64,000 bases of DNA from CAZJWR01 sp964549765 (GTDB lineage: Bacteria; Zixibacteria; MSB-5A5; GN15; JAAZOE01). Shown here piece after piece: positions 49,269-57,793 of this stretch (position 1 is its first letter; every line of letters begins with the position of its first letter). The position numbers and the translations under genes were made by a program. Under the pieces are notes generated by a model. That model was given only the letters and a program-made list of their open reading frames with translations, did not search any database and was not told where the DNA came from. The stretch spans positions 55,456 to 119,455 of the forward strand of contig CAZJWR010000003.1 in the NCBI GenBank assembly GCA_964549765.1, given 5' to 3'.

Positions 49269-49661
49269 TTACACCCGGCGCCGTTTGGGCGGCCGGCACC
49301 CGTTGTGGGGTATCGGTGTCACGTCCTTAATACTTATCACTTCCAGGCCCGCCGCCGAAATGGACCGGATGGCGGCCTCGCGTCCCGATCCGGGACCCTT
49401 GACCTGGATTTCCACTTTCCGCATGCCCATATCCAGGGCTTCCTTGGCGGAGGTTGCCGCCGCCTGCTGGGCCGCAAACGGCGTCGACTTTTTGGACCCC
49501 TTGAATCCGGCGCGACCGGCCGAATTCCAGCAGACCACCCGGCCCCGGGGGTCCGAGATGGAGATGAGGGTATTGTTAAACGACGCCTTGATATGGACCA
49601 CGCCGAAGGCGTCGACCTTTTTGACTTTCTTTTTGGTTTTTCTCTTTTTCGGTTCCGCCAC
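49269..49661 (-). CDS. rpsK: Ribosomal protein S11
   Basis: The 130-residue protein has the S11 core (HIKASFNNTLISISDPRGRVVCWNSAGRAGFKGSKKSTPFAAQQAA and PHNGCRPPKRRRV at the end) plus a Lys-rich N-terminus. It is a 30S platform protein and lies between rpsM and rpsD. Confidence 0.98.
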   Translation of the reverse strand: MAEPKKRKTKKKVKKVDAFGVVHIKASFNNTLISISDPRGRVVCWNSAGRAGFKGSKKSTPFAAQQAAATSAKEALDMGMRKVEIQVKGPGSGREAAIRSISAAGLEVISIKDVTPIPHNGCRPPKRRRV

Positions 49662-49691
49662 AGTTTTACCTCGTGTTGTTCGTTATGACGT

Positions 49692-50075
49692 TTACTTCGG
49701 TCCCGGCGCTCTCTTCTTGCCGGCCACGGTCCGTTTGGGACCTTTTCTCGTCCGGGCGTTGGTCTTGGTGCGCTGGCCTCTCACGGGCAGTCCCCGCCGG
49801 TGGCGCAGGCCCCGATACGACCCGATATCGATGAGCCGCTTGATATTCATGGCGACTTCGCTGCGCAGGCTCCCCTCGACCTTGAACTGATTTTCGATCA
49901 TGCTTCGCAGCTTGATCACATCCTCTTCGGTCAGTTTGTTGACCCGAATATCGGGGCTGACACCGGTTTCCTTGAGGATGCGCTTGGCCGAGGTCGGCCC
50001 GATCCCGAAAATATAGGTCAGGGCGACTTCAATCCGTTTGTCTCGTGGTAATTCCACACCAGCTATACGGGCCAC
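49692..50075 (-). CDS. rpsM: Ribosomal protein S13
   Basis: The 127-residue protein has the S13 start (MARIAGVELPRDKRIEVALTYIFGIGPTSAKRIL), GSYRGLRHRRGLPVRGQRTKTNARTRKG and a basic C-terminal tail. It forms bridges to the 50S subunit and contacts tRNA. Confidence 0.98.
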   Translation of the reverse strand: MARIAGVELPRDKRIEVALTYIFGIGPTSAKRILKETGVSPDIRVNKLTEEDVIKLRSMIENQFKVEGSLRSEVAMNIKRLIDIGSYRGLRHRRGLPVRGQRTKTNARTRKGPKRTVAGKKRAPGPK

Positions 50076-50111
50076 GTACAGACCTCCTCATACAATGCTC
50101 TTGTCATCCGC

Positions 50112-50225
50112 CTAGCCCTGACGCTGCTTGTGCCGGGGGTTTTCGCAGATGATCCGCAGAACGCCGTGCCTGCGGATGATTTTACACTTGTCACATCGTT
50201 TCTTCAGTGATGCTCGCACTTTCAT
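50112..50225 (-). CDS. rpmJ: Ribosomal protein L36 (zinc type)
   Basis: The 37-residue protein reads MKVRASLKKRCDKCKIIRR and continues to CENPRHKQRQG. Cys11, Cys14, Cys27 and His32 form the zinc knuckle. It sits between infA (17 nt upstream) and rpsM (36 nt downstream). Confidence 0.96.
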   Translation of the reverse strand: MKVRASLKKRCDKCKIIRRHGVLRIICENPRHKQRQG

Positions 50226-50242
50226 GATAGCACCTTTCCGCG

Positions 50243-50461
50243 TTACTTATGGCGATACACGATTCGTCCCCGCGTCAGATCGTATGGAGACAATTCCATG
50301 CTGACGCGGTCCCCGGGAAGAATTTTGATGAAATGCATCCGCATCTTCCCCGAAATATGCGCCAGGACCACATGCCCGTTGTCGAGCTCGACCTTGAACA
50401 TCGCGTTCGGCAACGGCTCCAACACCTTACCTTCAACCTGAATGACATCTTCCTTAGCCAT
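50243..50461 (-). CDS. infA: Translation initiation factor IF-1
   Basis: The 72-residue S1/OB-fold protein has IQVEGKVLEPLPNAMFKVELDNGHVVLAHISGKMRMHFIKILPGDRV and ends LTRGRIVYRHK, the standard IF-1 sequence. It blocks the ribosomal A site during initiation. It follows map by 7 nt. Confidence 0.98.
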   Translation of the reverse strand: MAKEDVIQVEGKVLEPLPNAMFKVELDNGHVVLAHISGKMRMHFIKILPGDRVSMELSPYDLTRGRIVYRHK

Positions 50462-50468
50462 AGCTTCC

Positions 50469-51227
50469 TTATGCCAGCGTTAAGATCTCGGGACCATCCT
50501 TGGTGATCGCCACGGTATGTTCAAAATGCGCCGAGGGCGATCCGTCCGCCGTCACCGTCGTCCAGCCGTCGGGCTTGAACGAGATGGCGTACCCGCCGGC
50601 GTTAACCATCGGCTCGATCGCCAACACCAACCCGGTCTTCAACACCGGGCCCGTGCCGGGCGTGCCGAAATTTTGGACCTGGGGATCCTCATGCATGCGC
50701 CGTCCGATTCCGTGTCCCACCATATCACGAACGACCGAGAACCCGTTTTGTTCCGCCGTTTTCTGGATCGCGGCCGAGATGTCGCCCAGATGATTGCCCG
50801 CGACGGCCTGCTCGATGCCGGCATCGAGCGCCCGCCGGGTAACATCCATCAGCTTCTGCTTTCCTTCGTCGATCTCTCCCACCGCATAGGTGCGGGCGCC
50901 GTCGCCGCAATAGCCGTCCTTGAACGTCCCCACGTCGATGGAGATGATTTCGCCGGCGACCAGCTTGCGCTGCGACGGTATGCCGTGCACGACGACTTCG
51001 TCGATCGAGGCACAGATCGAAGCGGGATAGGTATTACCGCCCATGCGGTATCCCTTGAAGGCGGGCGTAGCCCCACGACTGAGGATATGTTCCTCGGCCA
51101 TGCGATCCAACTCCGCCGTCGTTATGCCGGGCTTGATATGCTCTTCGAGCAGGTCAAGTACCTCGGCGACGATTCGTCCCGCTTCCCGCATGATTTCGAT
51201 TTCGCGCTCCGACTTATATTCCGGCAT
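50469..51227 (-). CDS. map: Methionine aminopeptidase, type I
   Basis: The 252-residue protein has the pita-bread fold metal ligands: the Asp of SIDVGTFKDGYCGDGART, the His of VGHGIGRRMHEDPQV, and the Glu of VLAIEPMVNAG. It removes the initiator Met from nascent chains. It starts 2 nt after the adk stop. Confidence 0.98.
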   Translation of the reverse strand: MPEYKSEREIEIMREAGRIVAEVLDLLEEHIKPGITTAELDRMAEEHILSRGATPAFKGYRMGGNTYPASICASIDEVVVHGIPSQRKLVAGEIISIDVGTFKDGYCGDGARTYAVGEIDEGKQKLMDVTRRALDAGIEQAVAGNHLGDISAAIQKTAEQNGFSVVRDMVGHGIGRRMHEDPQVQNFGTPGTGPVLKTGLVLAIEPMVNAGGYAISFKPDGWTTVTADGSPSAHFEHTVAITKDGPEILTLA

Positions 51228-51229
51228 CT

Positions 51230-51877
51230 TTACGCGACGCCCAATCCTTTCGTAATCCGAGCGAAAATTTCATCGGGCGTTCCCACGCCGGGGATCGGCA
51301 GCAGCACCGACTTGCCCCGATAATAATCCTCGATCGGCTTGGTTTGCTTTTGGTACACCTCCAGGCGATTTTTGACCACCTCCGGTTCGTCATCAGGCCG
51401 GCGGGCCAGTTTCCCGCCGCATTTATCGCAGACGCCTTCCTGCTTGGGCATGTTGGCCGGGTAGTTATACGCCGCCTGGCATTCAGTGCAATACATCCGG
51501 CCCGAAAGGCGCTTGATTATTTCATTGTCCTGGACATCCAGCAGGACGGCCTTGTCGATTTTGGCGCCGGCATTGGCAAACATCTCGTCCAGCGCCTCGG
51601 CCTGCGGGATGGTGCGCGGGAACCCGTCGAGAATAAACCCGTTGTTGAGTTCGCCGTCGTTCTGCTTTTCTTCTATCAATCCGATAATGACGTTATCCGG
51701 CACCAGTTCTCCGGCCTTCATATACGATTCCGCCTTCTTGCCCAATTCGGTGCCCTGCTTCACGGCGGCGCGGAGCAGATCGCCGGTGGACAGGTGCAGA
51801 ATCGACACTTTCTCGGCCAGACGGGCCGCCTGCGTTCCCTTGCCGGAACCCGGCGCGCCCAGAAAAATCAAATTCAT
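51230..51877 (-). CDS. adk: Adenylate kinase (zinc lid type)
   Basis: The 215-residue enzyme has the P-loop GAPGSGKGTQA at 7-17 and DGFPRTIPQAEAL. The lid has CxxC and CDKC cysteines (CTECQAAYN and GVCDKCGG), so it binds zinc. It interconverts ATP, ADP and AMP. Its ATG overlaps the secY stop by 1 nt (TGATG). Confidence 0.98.
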   Translation of the reverse strand: MNLIFLGAPGSGKGTQAARLAEKVSILHLSTGDLLRAAVKQGTELGKKAESYMKAGELVPDNVIIGLIEEKQNDGELNNGFILDGFPRTIPQAEALDEMFANAGAKIDKAVLLDVQDNEIIKRLSGRMYCTECQAAYNYPANMPKQEGVCDKCGGKLARRPDDEPEVVKNRLEVYQKQTKPIEDYYRGKSVLLPIPGVGTPDEIFARITKGLGVA

Positions 51878-53193
51878 CAGAACGACCTCCCGCGAATTCG
51901 CCCCTTCTTCATGAATCCGTCATAATGCCGCATCAGCAGATGCGATTCGATCTGCTGCAAAGTGTCGAGCGCGACACCGACGATAATCAGCAAACCGGTG
52001 CCGCCGAAGAAATACTGCACGTTGAACTGCGCCACCAGCACCCACGGCAGGATGGCGATCATAGCGAAAAATATCGCGCCCGGCAGAGTGATGCGCGTCA
52101 GGATTCGTTCGATATACTCGGCGGTGCGTTTACCGGGGCGAATGCCGGGGATAAAGCCGCCGTTCTTGCGCATGTTGTCGGCCAGGTCGATCGGATTGAA
52201 CACCAACGCCGTGTAGAAATAGGCGAAAAAGATGATGATCAGGCCGTAGATAACCGAATAGACGAGTGTCCCCGGAGCCAGCCAGTAGCCGATGATATTG
52301 TTGATCCATTCCGTGTTCGGGAACAGCTGCGCCACTGTGGCGGGAGCGAACATGATCGACTGCGCAAAGATGATCGGGATGATACCGGCCGAGTTCACCG
52401 ACAACGGCAGATGCGTCGTCTGCCCGCCGTAAACGCGCCGTCCAACCACTTTCTTGGGATATTGCACGGGCACCCGGCGCTGAGCGCGGGTTACGACGAT
52501 GACGGCGGCGATGACAGCCAGCATCAGGGCGATCATGAGCACCTCGACGAAGATCGACCGCGTGCCGGCCAGAACCATTTGCGATTCCTCGATCACCGCC
52601 GACGGAAAGCGGGCAATAATCCCGATGAAGATGATGAGCGAAATGCCGTTGCCGATGCCCCGTTCTGTTATCTGCTCACCCAGCCACATGATGAAGATCG
52701 TGCCGCAGGTGAAGGTCAATATCGTTAATGGAATAAAGGTCAAACCAGGCATCGTCACCGCCGGCATTTGGTTGGGACCGATGATCGATTTCAGATATAT
52801 CGAGGTGCCGTAGGCCTGCAAGGCAGCGATGAGCACCGTCAGGTACCGGCTGTATTGGGTGATCTTGCGCCGCCCCTCTTCGCCTTCTTTCTGCAGTTTC
52901 TGGATATAGGGGATGACCGCGCCCAGAAGCTGCATGATAATCGACGCCGAAATGTAGGGCATAATGCCAAGGGCAAAGATGGTCGCCTTGCGAAAGGCGC
53001 CGCCGGCGAACATGTCGAACATGCCGAGAAGCGTTCCGGATGATCCCGAAAAGAAACTCTGCAGCACGCTGGCGTCGATGCCCGGCGTCGGGATATGGCC
53101 GCCGATGCGATAGACGACGAGAAGACTGAGGGTATAGAAAATCCGTTTTCTCAGTTCCTCGATTTTGAATACCGATTGAAACGTCCCAAACAC
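51877..53193 (-). CDS. secY: Preprotein translocase subunit SecY
   Basis: The 438-residue protein has ten membrane helices and SecY signatures: IGGHIPTPGIDASVLQSFF, GIMPYISASIIMQLL, and YPKKVVGRRVYGGQTTHLPLSVNSAGIIPIIFAQSI. It forms the Sec channel with SecE and SecG. It follows rplO. Confidence 0.98.
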   Translation of the reverse strand: MFGTFQSVFKIEELRKRIFYTLSLLVVYRIGGHIPTPGIDASVLQSFFSGSSGTLLGMFDMFAGGAFRKATIFALGIMPYISASIIMQLLGAVIPYIQKLQKEGEEGRRKITQYSRYLTVLIAALQAYGTSIYLKSIIGPNQMPAVTMPGLTFIPLTILTFTCGTIFIMWLGEQITERGIGNGISLIIFIGIIARFPSAVIEESQMVLAGTRSIFVEVLMIALMLAVIAAVIVVTRAQRRVPVQYPKKVVGRRVYGGQTTHLPLSVNSAGIIPIIFAQSIMFAPATVAQLFPNTEWINNIIGYWLAPGTLVYSVIYGLIIIFFAYFYTALVFNPIDLADNMRKNGGFIPGIRPGKRTAEYIERILTRITLPGAIFFAMIAILPWVLVAQFNVQYFFGGTGLLIIVGVALDTLQQIESHLLMRHYDGFMKKGRIRGRSF

Positions 53194-53634
53194 TTAGGCT
53201 ACCTCGACCTTTCCCCCGGCCGTCTCGATCTTCTCCCGGGCCTTTTTGCTGCACGCCGTGACGACTATCGTCATGGCCGCCTCAACCTCACCCTGACCAA
53301 GAAGCTTAACCGGTTTATTCACAGTTTTGATTTTGCCGTGCTTCTTCAAAACCTCGACGGTGATCGGTTCATCCGTCGGAACGTCCTTGAGTGCAAAGAG
53401 ATTGACGATCTGGTATTCCTCTTTGAAAATATTCCGAAAGCCGCGCTTGGGGAGCCGCAGATGCAACGGCATCTGGCCGCCTTCCGCCCAAGGCTGGATG
53501 GAGCCGCCGGCCCGCGCCTTCTGGCCTTTATGGCCACGAGTGGCGGTTTTGCCGTGTCCCGAACCGGGACCGCGTCCCACGCGTTTTCTTTTTTTGGTCG
53601 CTCCCGGCGCCGGTTTTAATTTAGAAAGATCCAT
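53194..53634 (-). CDS. rplO: Ribosomal protein L15
   Basis: The 146-residue protein starts at 53634 (MDLSKLKPAPGATKKRKRVGRGPGSGHGKTATRGHKGQKARAGG) rather than the longer frame at 53655. Its stop (53194) abuts the secY start (53193), with no gap. It is a late 50S assembly protein. Confidence 0.97.
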   Translation of the reverse strand: MDLSKLKPAPGATKKRKRVGRGPGSGHGKTATRGHKGQKARAGGSIQPWAEGGQMPLHLRLPKRGFRNIFKEEYQIVNLFALKDVPTDEPITVEVLKKHGKIKTVNKPVKLLGQGEVEAAMTIVVTACSKKAREKIETAGGKVEVA

Positions 53635-53665
53635 TGCTATCCTTACCGTCTTCAAGCCGTGAAAA

Positions 53666-53848
53666 TCACGCGATTTCTTCCACTTTTATCAGGTGCAGGA
53701 CGGATTTGACCATCCCCCGAATAACGGGAGTGTCGTCATGAATGACCGTCTTGCGAATACGCCCCAGGCCGAGCGCCTCGATGGTGCGCCGGTGCTTGGG
53801 CAGGCGCCCGATAGTCGAACGAACCTGGGTTATCTTGAGCTGTGCCAT
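53666..53848 (-). CDS. rpmD: Ribosomal protein L30
   Basis: The 60-residue protein has the compact L30 fold (LKITQVRSTIGRLPKHRRTIEALGLGRIRKTVIHDD and the ending MVKSVLHLIKVEEIA). It lies in standard spc order between rpsE and rplO. Confidence 0.97.
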   Translation of the reverse strand: MAQLKITQVRSTIGRLPKHRRTIEALGLGRIRKTVIHDDTPVIRGMVKSVLHLIKVEEIA

Positions 53849-53858
53849 GTCGCGATTC

Positions 53859-54341
53859 CTAACCTTTTTCCAGGTAATCTTCTTCCTGCTCGCGGGTCCG
53901 CAGTTTCTTGAGGCCGTTCATCGTCGCCTTGACGACATTATGCGGGTTCCGCGATCCCAGCGCCTTGGTCAGAACATCCTGCACGCCTGCCGCTTCCAGT
54001 ACGGCTCGGACGCCGCCGCCGGCGATGACGCCGGTGCCGGGCGAGGCCGGTTTGAGAACGACGCGGGCGGCGCCGAAGATGCCGTTTACCTGATGCGGGA
54101 TAGTGCCGTCTTTGATTGACACCGAGACCATCGACCGCCGGGCCAATTCAGTGCCCTTGTGGATGGCACCTGCAACCTCGGCCGATTTGCCGAGGCCGAT
54201 GCCGACGCGGCCGTTGCCGTCGCCGACGGCCACCAGCGCGGTGAAGGAAAAGCGCCGGCCGCCCTTGACCACCTTGGCGACGCGATTGATATGAATTACC
54301 TTCTCTTGAAACTCCAGGCTATCAACTTCAAATCGAGCCAA
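53859..54341 (-). CDS. rpsE: Ribosomal protein S5
   Basis: The 160-residue protein has the S5 dsRNA-binding part (VVKGGRRFSFTALVAVGDGNGRVGIGLGKSAEVAGAI) and the C-terminal GTGVIAGGGVRAVLEAAGVQDVLTKALGSRNPHNVVKAT. It acts in decoding fidelity. Confidence 0.98.
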   Translation of the reverse strand: MARFEVDSLEFQEKVIHINRVAKVVKGGRRFSFTALVAVGDGNGRVGIGLGKSAEVAGAIHKGTELARRSMVSVSIKDGTIPHQVNGIFGAARVVLKPASPGTGVIAGGGVRAVLEAAGVQDVLTKALGSRNPHNVVKATMNGLKKLRTREQEEDYLEKG

Positions 54342-54366
54342 CTGTCACCTCGTTCTATATAGCGTC

Positions 54367-54741
54367 CTAAAATTCCAAACCTTTTTCGCGGGCGCCCTCG
54401 GCCACCGCTCTGACCCGGCCGTGATAGCGATACCGGTTGCGGTCGAAGACCACCTTCTTGATTCCCTTTTCGATGGCCAACTCGGCGATCACCTGGCCGG
54501 CCTTTTTGGCCTTGTCGGCCTTTTTATCGCCGTCGGCGAATTTCCCGGCCATCGCCTTGGAATTCGTCGACAGCCCGACCAGCGTCACCTGATTGGTGTC
54601 ATCGATGATCTGGATGAATATGTTCTTGAGCGACTTGGTCACGGTGAGACGGGGAATTTCCGGCGTCCCGTGAATTTTGCCGCGCACGCGCCGGTGCCGT
54701 TTGAGCGCCCGGGCTTCTTTATGTTTTGCTGTTTTTTCCAT
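54367..54741 (-). CDS. rplR: Ribosomal protein L18
   Basis: The 124-residue 5S rRNA-binding protein has RHRRVRGKIHGTPEIPRLTVTKSLKNIFIQIIDD and ends VVFDRNRYRYHGRVRAVAEGAREKGLEF, the standard L18 pattern. It lies between rplF and rpsE. Confidence 0.98.
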   Translation of the reverse strand: MEKTAKHKEARALKRHRRVRGKIHGTPEIPRLTVTKSLKNIFIQIIDDTNQVTLVGLSTNSKAMAGKFADGDKKADKAKKAGQVIAELAIEKGIKKVVFDRNRYRYHGRVRAVAEGAREKGLEF

Positions 54742-54759
54742 TTCCCATGCTCCACGACG

Positions 54760-55299
54760 TTAGGCCGCCGTCTTGCCCGCCTTTCTGCGGATATGCTCGC
54801 CTTTGTACTTGATTCCCTTGCCCTTGTACGGCTCCGGCTTGCGGATGGAACGAATGCGATCGGCGGTCAGGCCGACCAGTTCCTTGTCGATGCCGGACAC
54901 GGTGATCAAACCGGCTTTGTGGTCGAAATCGATTTCAACGGTATCGGGCGGCTTGACCAAAACCGGGTGGGAATAGCCGACATAGAGGATCAGGCTCTTC
55001 CCTTTCTTCTCGCCCCGGTATCCGACTCCGACCAGCTCCAGTTCCTTCTTGAATCCCTCGGTGACGCCCGTCACCATATTATTGATCAGGGCCCGCGTCA
55101 GACCGTGCAGGGCGCGGTGAAAGGTCTTGTCGGATGAGCGCGTGACGGTGACGGCGTCATCGGCCACGTCTATGTTGATTTCCGGATGGAATGTCTTTAC
55201 CAGTTTTCCCTTCGGCCCCTCGACGGTAAGTTCCCTTCCCGAGAGGGCGATTTTCACCCCTTGGGGAATGGGGACGGGAAGTTTTCCAACGCGCGACAT
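54760..55299 (-). CDS. rplF: Ribosomal protein L6
   Basis: The 179-residue protein has the two L6 domains (SRVGKLPVPIPQGVKIALSGRELTVEGPKGKL and the C-terminal RIRSIRKPEPYKGKGIKYKGEHIRRKAGKTAA). It lies near the factor-binding site of the 50S subunit. Confidence 0.98.
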   Translation of the reverse strand: MSRVGKLPVPIPQGVKIALSGRELTVEGPKGKLVKTFHPEINIDVADDAVTVTRSSDKTFHRALHGLTRALINNMVTGVTEGFKKELELVGVGYRGEKKGKSLILYVGYSHPVLVKPPDTVEIDFDHKAGLITVSGIDKELVGLTADRIRSIRKPEPYKGKGIKYKGEHIRRKAGKTAA

Positions 55300-55312
55300 A
55301 ATCAGTCACTCC

Positions 55313-55714
55313 TTACCAGACGACGCAGACAGCTTCGCCGCCGATTTTTCTCTGCATCGCCTCTTCATTGGTCATCACGCCCGACGACGTGGACAGAATC
55401 ATGATTCCCTGCCGGCCGGTGGCGTAGTGGAAGGCTTCTTCAGCCGACACATATTTGCGCAGGCCCGGCCGCGACAGTCGCCGCAGACCTCGGATAATCG
55501 GCTCGTCCTCACGGCTATACTTGAGATACACCCGGATGATTCCCTGCTTGTTGTCGGGAAGTTCGATATAATCCCGGATGTACTTGCGGTCTTTGAGAAT
55601 CCGGGCGATCTCCCGTTTCAGCTTCGAGCCCGGAATATCGACCGCCTTCATCTTCGCCTTCGAGCCGTTCCGAATCCTGGTCAGCATATCGGCTATGGGA
55701 TCGGTCATTGACAT
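55313..55714 (-). CDS. rpsH: Ribosomal protein S8
   Basis: The 133-residue protein has the S8 start TDPIADMLTRIRNGSKAKMKAVDIPGSKLKREIARILK and ends GVMTNEEAMQRKIGGEAVCVVW. It binds helix 21 of 16S rRNA and in some bacteria represses the spc operon; I see no spc-mRNA mimic here. Confidence 0.98.
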   Translation of the reverse strand: MSMTDPIADMLTRIRNGSKAKMKAVDIPGSKLKREIARILKDRKYIRDYIELPDNKQGIIRVYLKYSREDEPIIRGLRRLSRPGLRKYVSAEEAFHYATGRQGIMILSTSSGVMTNEEAMQRKIGGEAVCVVW

Positions 55715-55760
55715 ACAGAATACTCCTCACGAGAGCCGGCCGGCCATCGGCCGACTGCCA

Positions 55761-55946
55761 TTACCAGCTCGCCTTTCTGACGCCCGGCAGGTCACCGGCC
55801 AGGGCCAATTGTCGGAAGCAGATTCGGCAAAGGCCGAATCGCCGGATATAGCCGCGCGGCCGGCCGCATTGCCGGCACCGGTTGTAGGCGCGAACCTGAA
55901 ATTTCGGTTTACGTTTTTGTTTTTCTATCAGACACTTCTTGGCCAC
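55761..55946 (-). CDS. rpsN: Ribosomal protein S14, zinc (type Z)
   Basis: The 61-residue protein has the zinc motif CRQC and CRIC (about Cys24, Cys27, Cys40, Cys43). A GTG at 55946 with GAGGAG at 6 nt is chosen as start because it gives the usual AKKCLIEKQKRKPKF N-terminus; the longer frame to 56000 overlaps rplE. It lies 2 nt after rplE. Confidence 0.93.
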   Translation of the reverse strand: MAKKCLIEKQKRKPKFQVRAYNRCRQCGRPRGYIRRFGLCRICFRQLALAGDLPGVRKASW

Positions 55947-55948
55947 AG

Positions 55949-56494
55949 TTACTCCTCTTTTCGGAAGGGCATGCCCATCTCCCGTAACAGTTGGATGCAT
56001 TCGGCATCGGTTTTGGCCGTGGTCGCGATGGCGATGGACATTCCCCGGACCTTGTCGATTTTATCGTAGTCGATTTCGGGAAAGATCAGCTGTTCCCTGA
56101 TACCCAGATTGAAATTGCCGCGTCCGTCGACCGCCTTGAGCGATATGCCGCGGAAGTCACGGATGCGGGGCATGGCCACGTTCATCAGCCGATCCAAAAA
56201 CTCGTACATCCGTTCTCGGCGCAAGGTCACGCTGCAGCCGATCGGCATGCCCTGACGGACCTTGAAATTGGAGATCGACTTCCGGGCCCGGTTGATTCTC
56301 GGCTGCTGGCCGGTGATAGTGCGCAGATCCTCGATGGCGGCCTCAAGCGACTTGGCGTTCTGGATCGCTTCGCCCACCCCGATATTGACCACCACTTTCT
56401 GCAGCCGCGGAACGGCCATGACCGACGGGTATTTGTTCTCCTTCATCATCCGGGGAACAACCTCTTCGAAATATTTCTTTTTCAGGCGCGCCAT
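55949..56494 (-). CDS. rplE: Ribosomal protein L5
   Basis: The 181-residue protein has L5 features: NKYPSVMAVPRLQKVVVNIGVGEAIQNAKSLEAAIEDLRTITGQQP and VTLRRERMYEFLDRLMNVAMPRIRDFRG. It binds 5S rRNA. The ATG at 56494 gives the family-like N-terminus (MARLKKKYFEEVVPRMM). Confidence 0.97.
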   Translation of the reverse strand: MARLKKKYFEEVVPRMMKENKYPSVMAVPRLQKVVVNIGVGEAIQNAKSLEAAIEDLRTITGQQPRINRARKSISNFKVRQGMPIGCSVTLRRERMYEFLDRLMNVAMPRIRDFRGISLKAVDGRGNFNLGIREQLIFPEIDYDKIDKVRGMSIAIATTAKTDAECIQLLREMGMPFRKEE

Positions 56495-56507
56495 TGTACC
56501 GATATCC

Positions 56508-56831
56508 TCACAATTCCGCTCCGCACAACCGGCAGACGCGAATTTTATCCTGTGTTTTGATTCCTTTTCCTCCGACCACCCGGTGCGACACCCTCGTCGG
56601 GGAATTGCAATTGCCACAGTAAATCTTAACGTTCGACCGATGAATGGTCCCCTCTTTGGTAACAATCCCGCCCTGGGGGTTCCGCTGGGTCGGCCGGGAG
56701 TGGCGCTTTATCATGTTAACGCCCTCGACGATCAAACGGTTGCGATCCGGGAAAACATGCAGAACCTTGGCGGTCTTGCCCTGGTCATTGCCGCTGATGA
56801 TGTAGACGTTGTCGCCTTTCTTGATATTCAT
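56508..56831 (-). CDS. rplX: Ribosomal protein L24 with zinc-like cysteines
   Basis: The 107-residue KOW protein (NIKKGDNVYIISGNDQGKTAKVLHVFPDRNRLIVEG) carries CGNC at about 72-75 and CRLCG near the end, a four-cysteine knuckle found in a subset of L24 proteins. It starts 50S assembly. Confidence 0.97.
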   Translation of the reverse strand: MNIKKGDNVYIISGNDQGKTAKVLHVFPDRNRLIVEGVNMIKRHSRPTQRNPQGGIVTKEGTIHRSNVKIYCGNCNSPTRVSHRVVGGKGIKTQDKIRVCRLCGAEL

Positions 56832-56843
56832 GACTCCATATCC

Positions 56844-57212
56844 TCAGAGTACCTCCGGCGCCAGAGAGACGATCTTCATGAACTGTTTTTCACGAAGCTC
56901 CCTCGCCACCGGTCCGAAAATTCGTGTGCCGCGCGGTTCCCGCGCATCGTTTATAATGACGGCGGCGTTGTCCGAAAACCGGATCAATGAACCGTCTTTA
57001 CGGCGCACTTCCTTGGTCGTCCGCACGACAACCGCCTTGCAGACTTCCGATTTTTTTACCGTTCCGCCCGGAATGGCATCCTTGACGGTGCAGACGATAA
57101 TATCGCCGACCCGAGCGTACCGTTTTTTCGACCCGCCCAGGACCTTGAAACACATGACGCGTTTGGCGCCCGAGTTATCGGCGACCACCAACTGCGAATA
57201 TTCCTGAATCAT
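56844..57212 (-). CDS. rplN: Ribosomal protein L14
   Basis: The 122-residue protein has the L14 start (MIQEYSQLVVADNSGAKRVMCFKVLGGSKKRYARVGDIIVCTVKDA) and NAREPRGTRIFGPVARELREK-like ending. It contacts the 16S rRNA at bridge B8. The longer frame to 57389 is rejected because this start gives the full-length standard protein. Confidence 0.97.
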   Translation of the reverse strand: MIQEYSQLVVADNSGAKRVMCFKVLGGSKKRYARVGDIIVCTVKDAIPGGTVKKSEVCKAVVVRTTKEVRRKDGSLIRFSDNAAVIINDAREPRGTRIFGPVARELREKQFMKIVSLAPEVL

Positions 57213-57237
57213 CGTTGCCTCTCCCAGTACCGGCCGG

Positions 57238-57495
57238 TTACTTGGCCTTCTCCATGATCTCAACCAGCCGCCACCGTTTGATCTTCGAAAGCGGGCGACA
57301 TTCCATGACCCGGACGGTATCGCCGATACCGGCTTCCTGCTTCTCGTCGTGAGCGTAGAGCTTGGACTTGGTCCGGACGACGCGCTCATAGAGGGGGTGC
57401 TTAAGGGTGCGGCGCACTTCCACCACGATCGTTTTGTTCATTCGGTCGGAGACGACCGTTCCGGTTCGCACCTTTCTCTGATTTCTCTCGGCCAT
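57238..57495 (-). CDS. rpsQ: Ribosomal protein S17
   Basis: The 85-residue protein has the S17 core (RKVRTGTVVSDRMNKTIVVEVRRTLKHPLYERVVRTKSKLYAHDE). The ATG at 57495 is chosen as the family-like start (MAERNQ). An ATG 24 nt further upstream overlaps the rpmC stop (ATGA) and would add eight residues; it may be used instead. Confidence 0.95.
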   Translation of the reverse strand: MAERNQRKVRTGTVVSDRMNKTIVVEVRRTLKHPLYERVVRTKSKLYAHDEKQEAGIGDTVRVMECRPLSKIKRWRLVEIMEKAK

Positions 57496-57515
57496 TTCTG
57501 TCGGGACTCCTGTAA

Positions 57516-57791
57516 TCATTTTTTGTCGTCGTCGGCAGCCTTTTCGGCGTTGGCGTCGGCGCTGCCCAGCAGCGATTTCGCCTGGTCGACGATTTTGCGG
57601 ATATTCTTTCTGTCTTCGGTGAGAATGGTTTCGATCTGGGCGATATCGCGGCGCAGCGTGCGCAACTTGAGGGGGTTATCGAGTTCCCGAATGCCCTTGC
57701 GCAAGCGCAGATTGAACAATTCCACCCGGATTTCCTCACGCCTCTGGAGCAGTTCGTCTTTGGTCAGGTCGCGTAAGCCTTCCATCTTCAT
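57516..57791 (-). CDS. rpmC: Ribosomal protein L29 with acidic tail
   Basis: The 91-residue protein has the L29 coiled-coil core (ELLQRREEIRVELFNLRLRKGIRELDNPLKLRTLRRDIAQIETILTEDR) and about 24 extra C-terminal residues, Ala/Asp/Lys-rich. It is 2 nt after rplP. Confidence 0.97.
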   Translation of the reverse strand: MKMEGLRDLTKDELLQRREEIRVELFNLRLRKGIRELDNPLKLRTLRRDIAQIETILTEDRKNIRKIVDQAKSLLGSADANAEKAADDDKK

Positions 57792-57793
57792 GA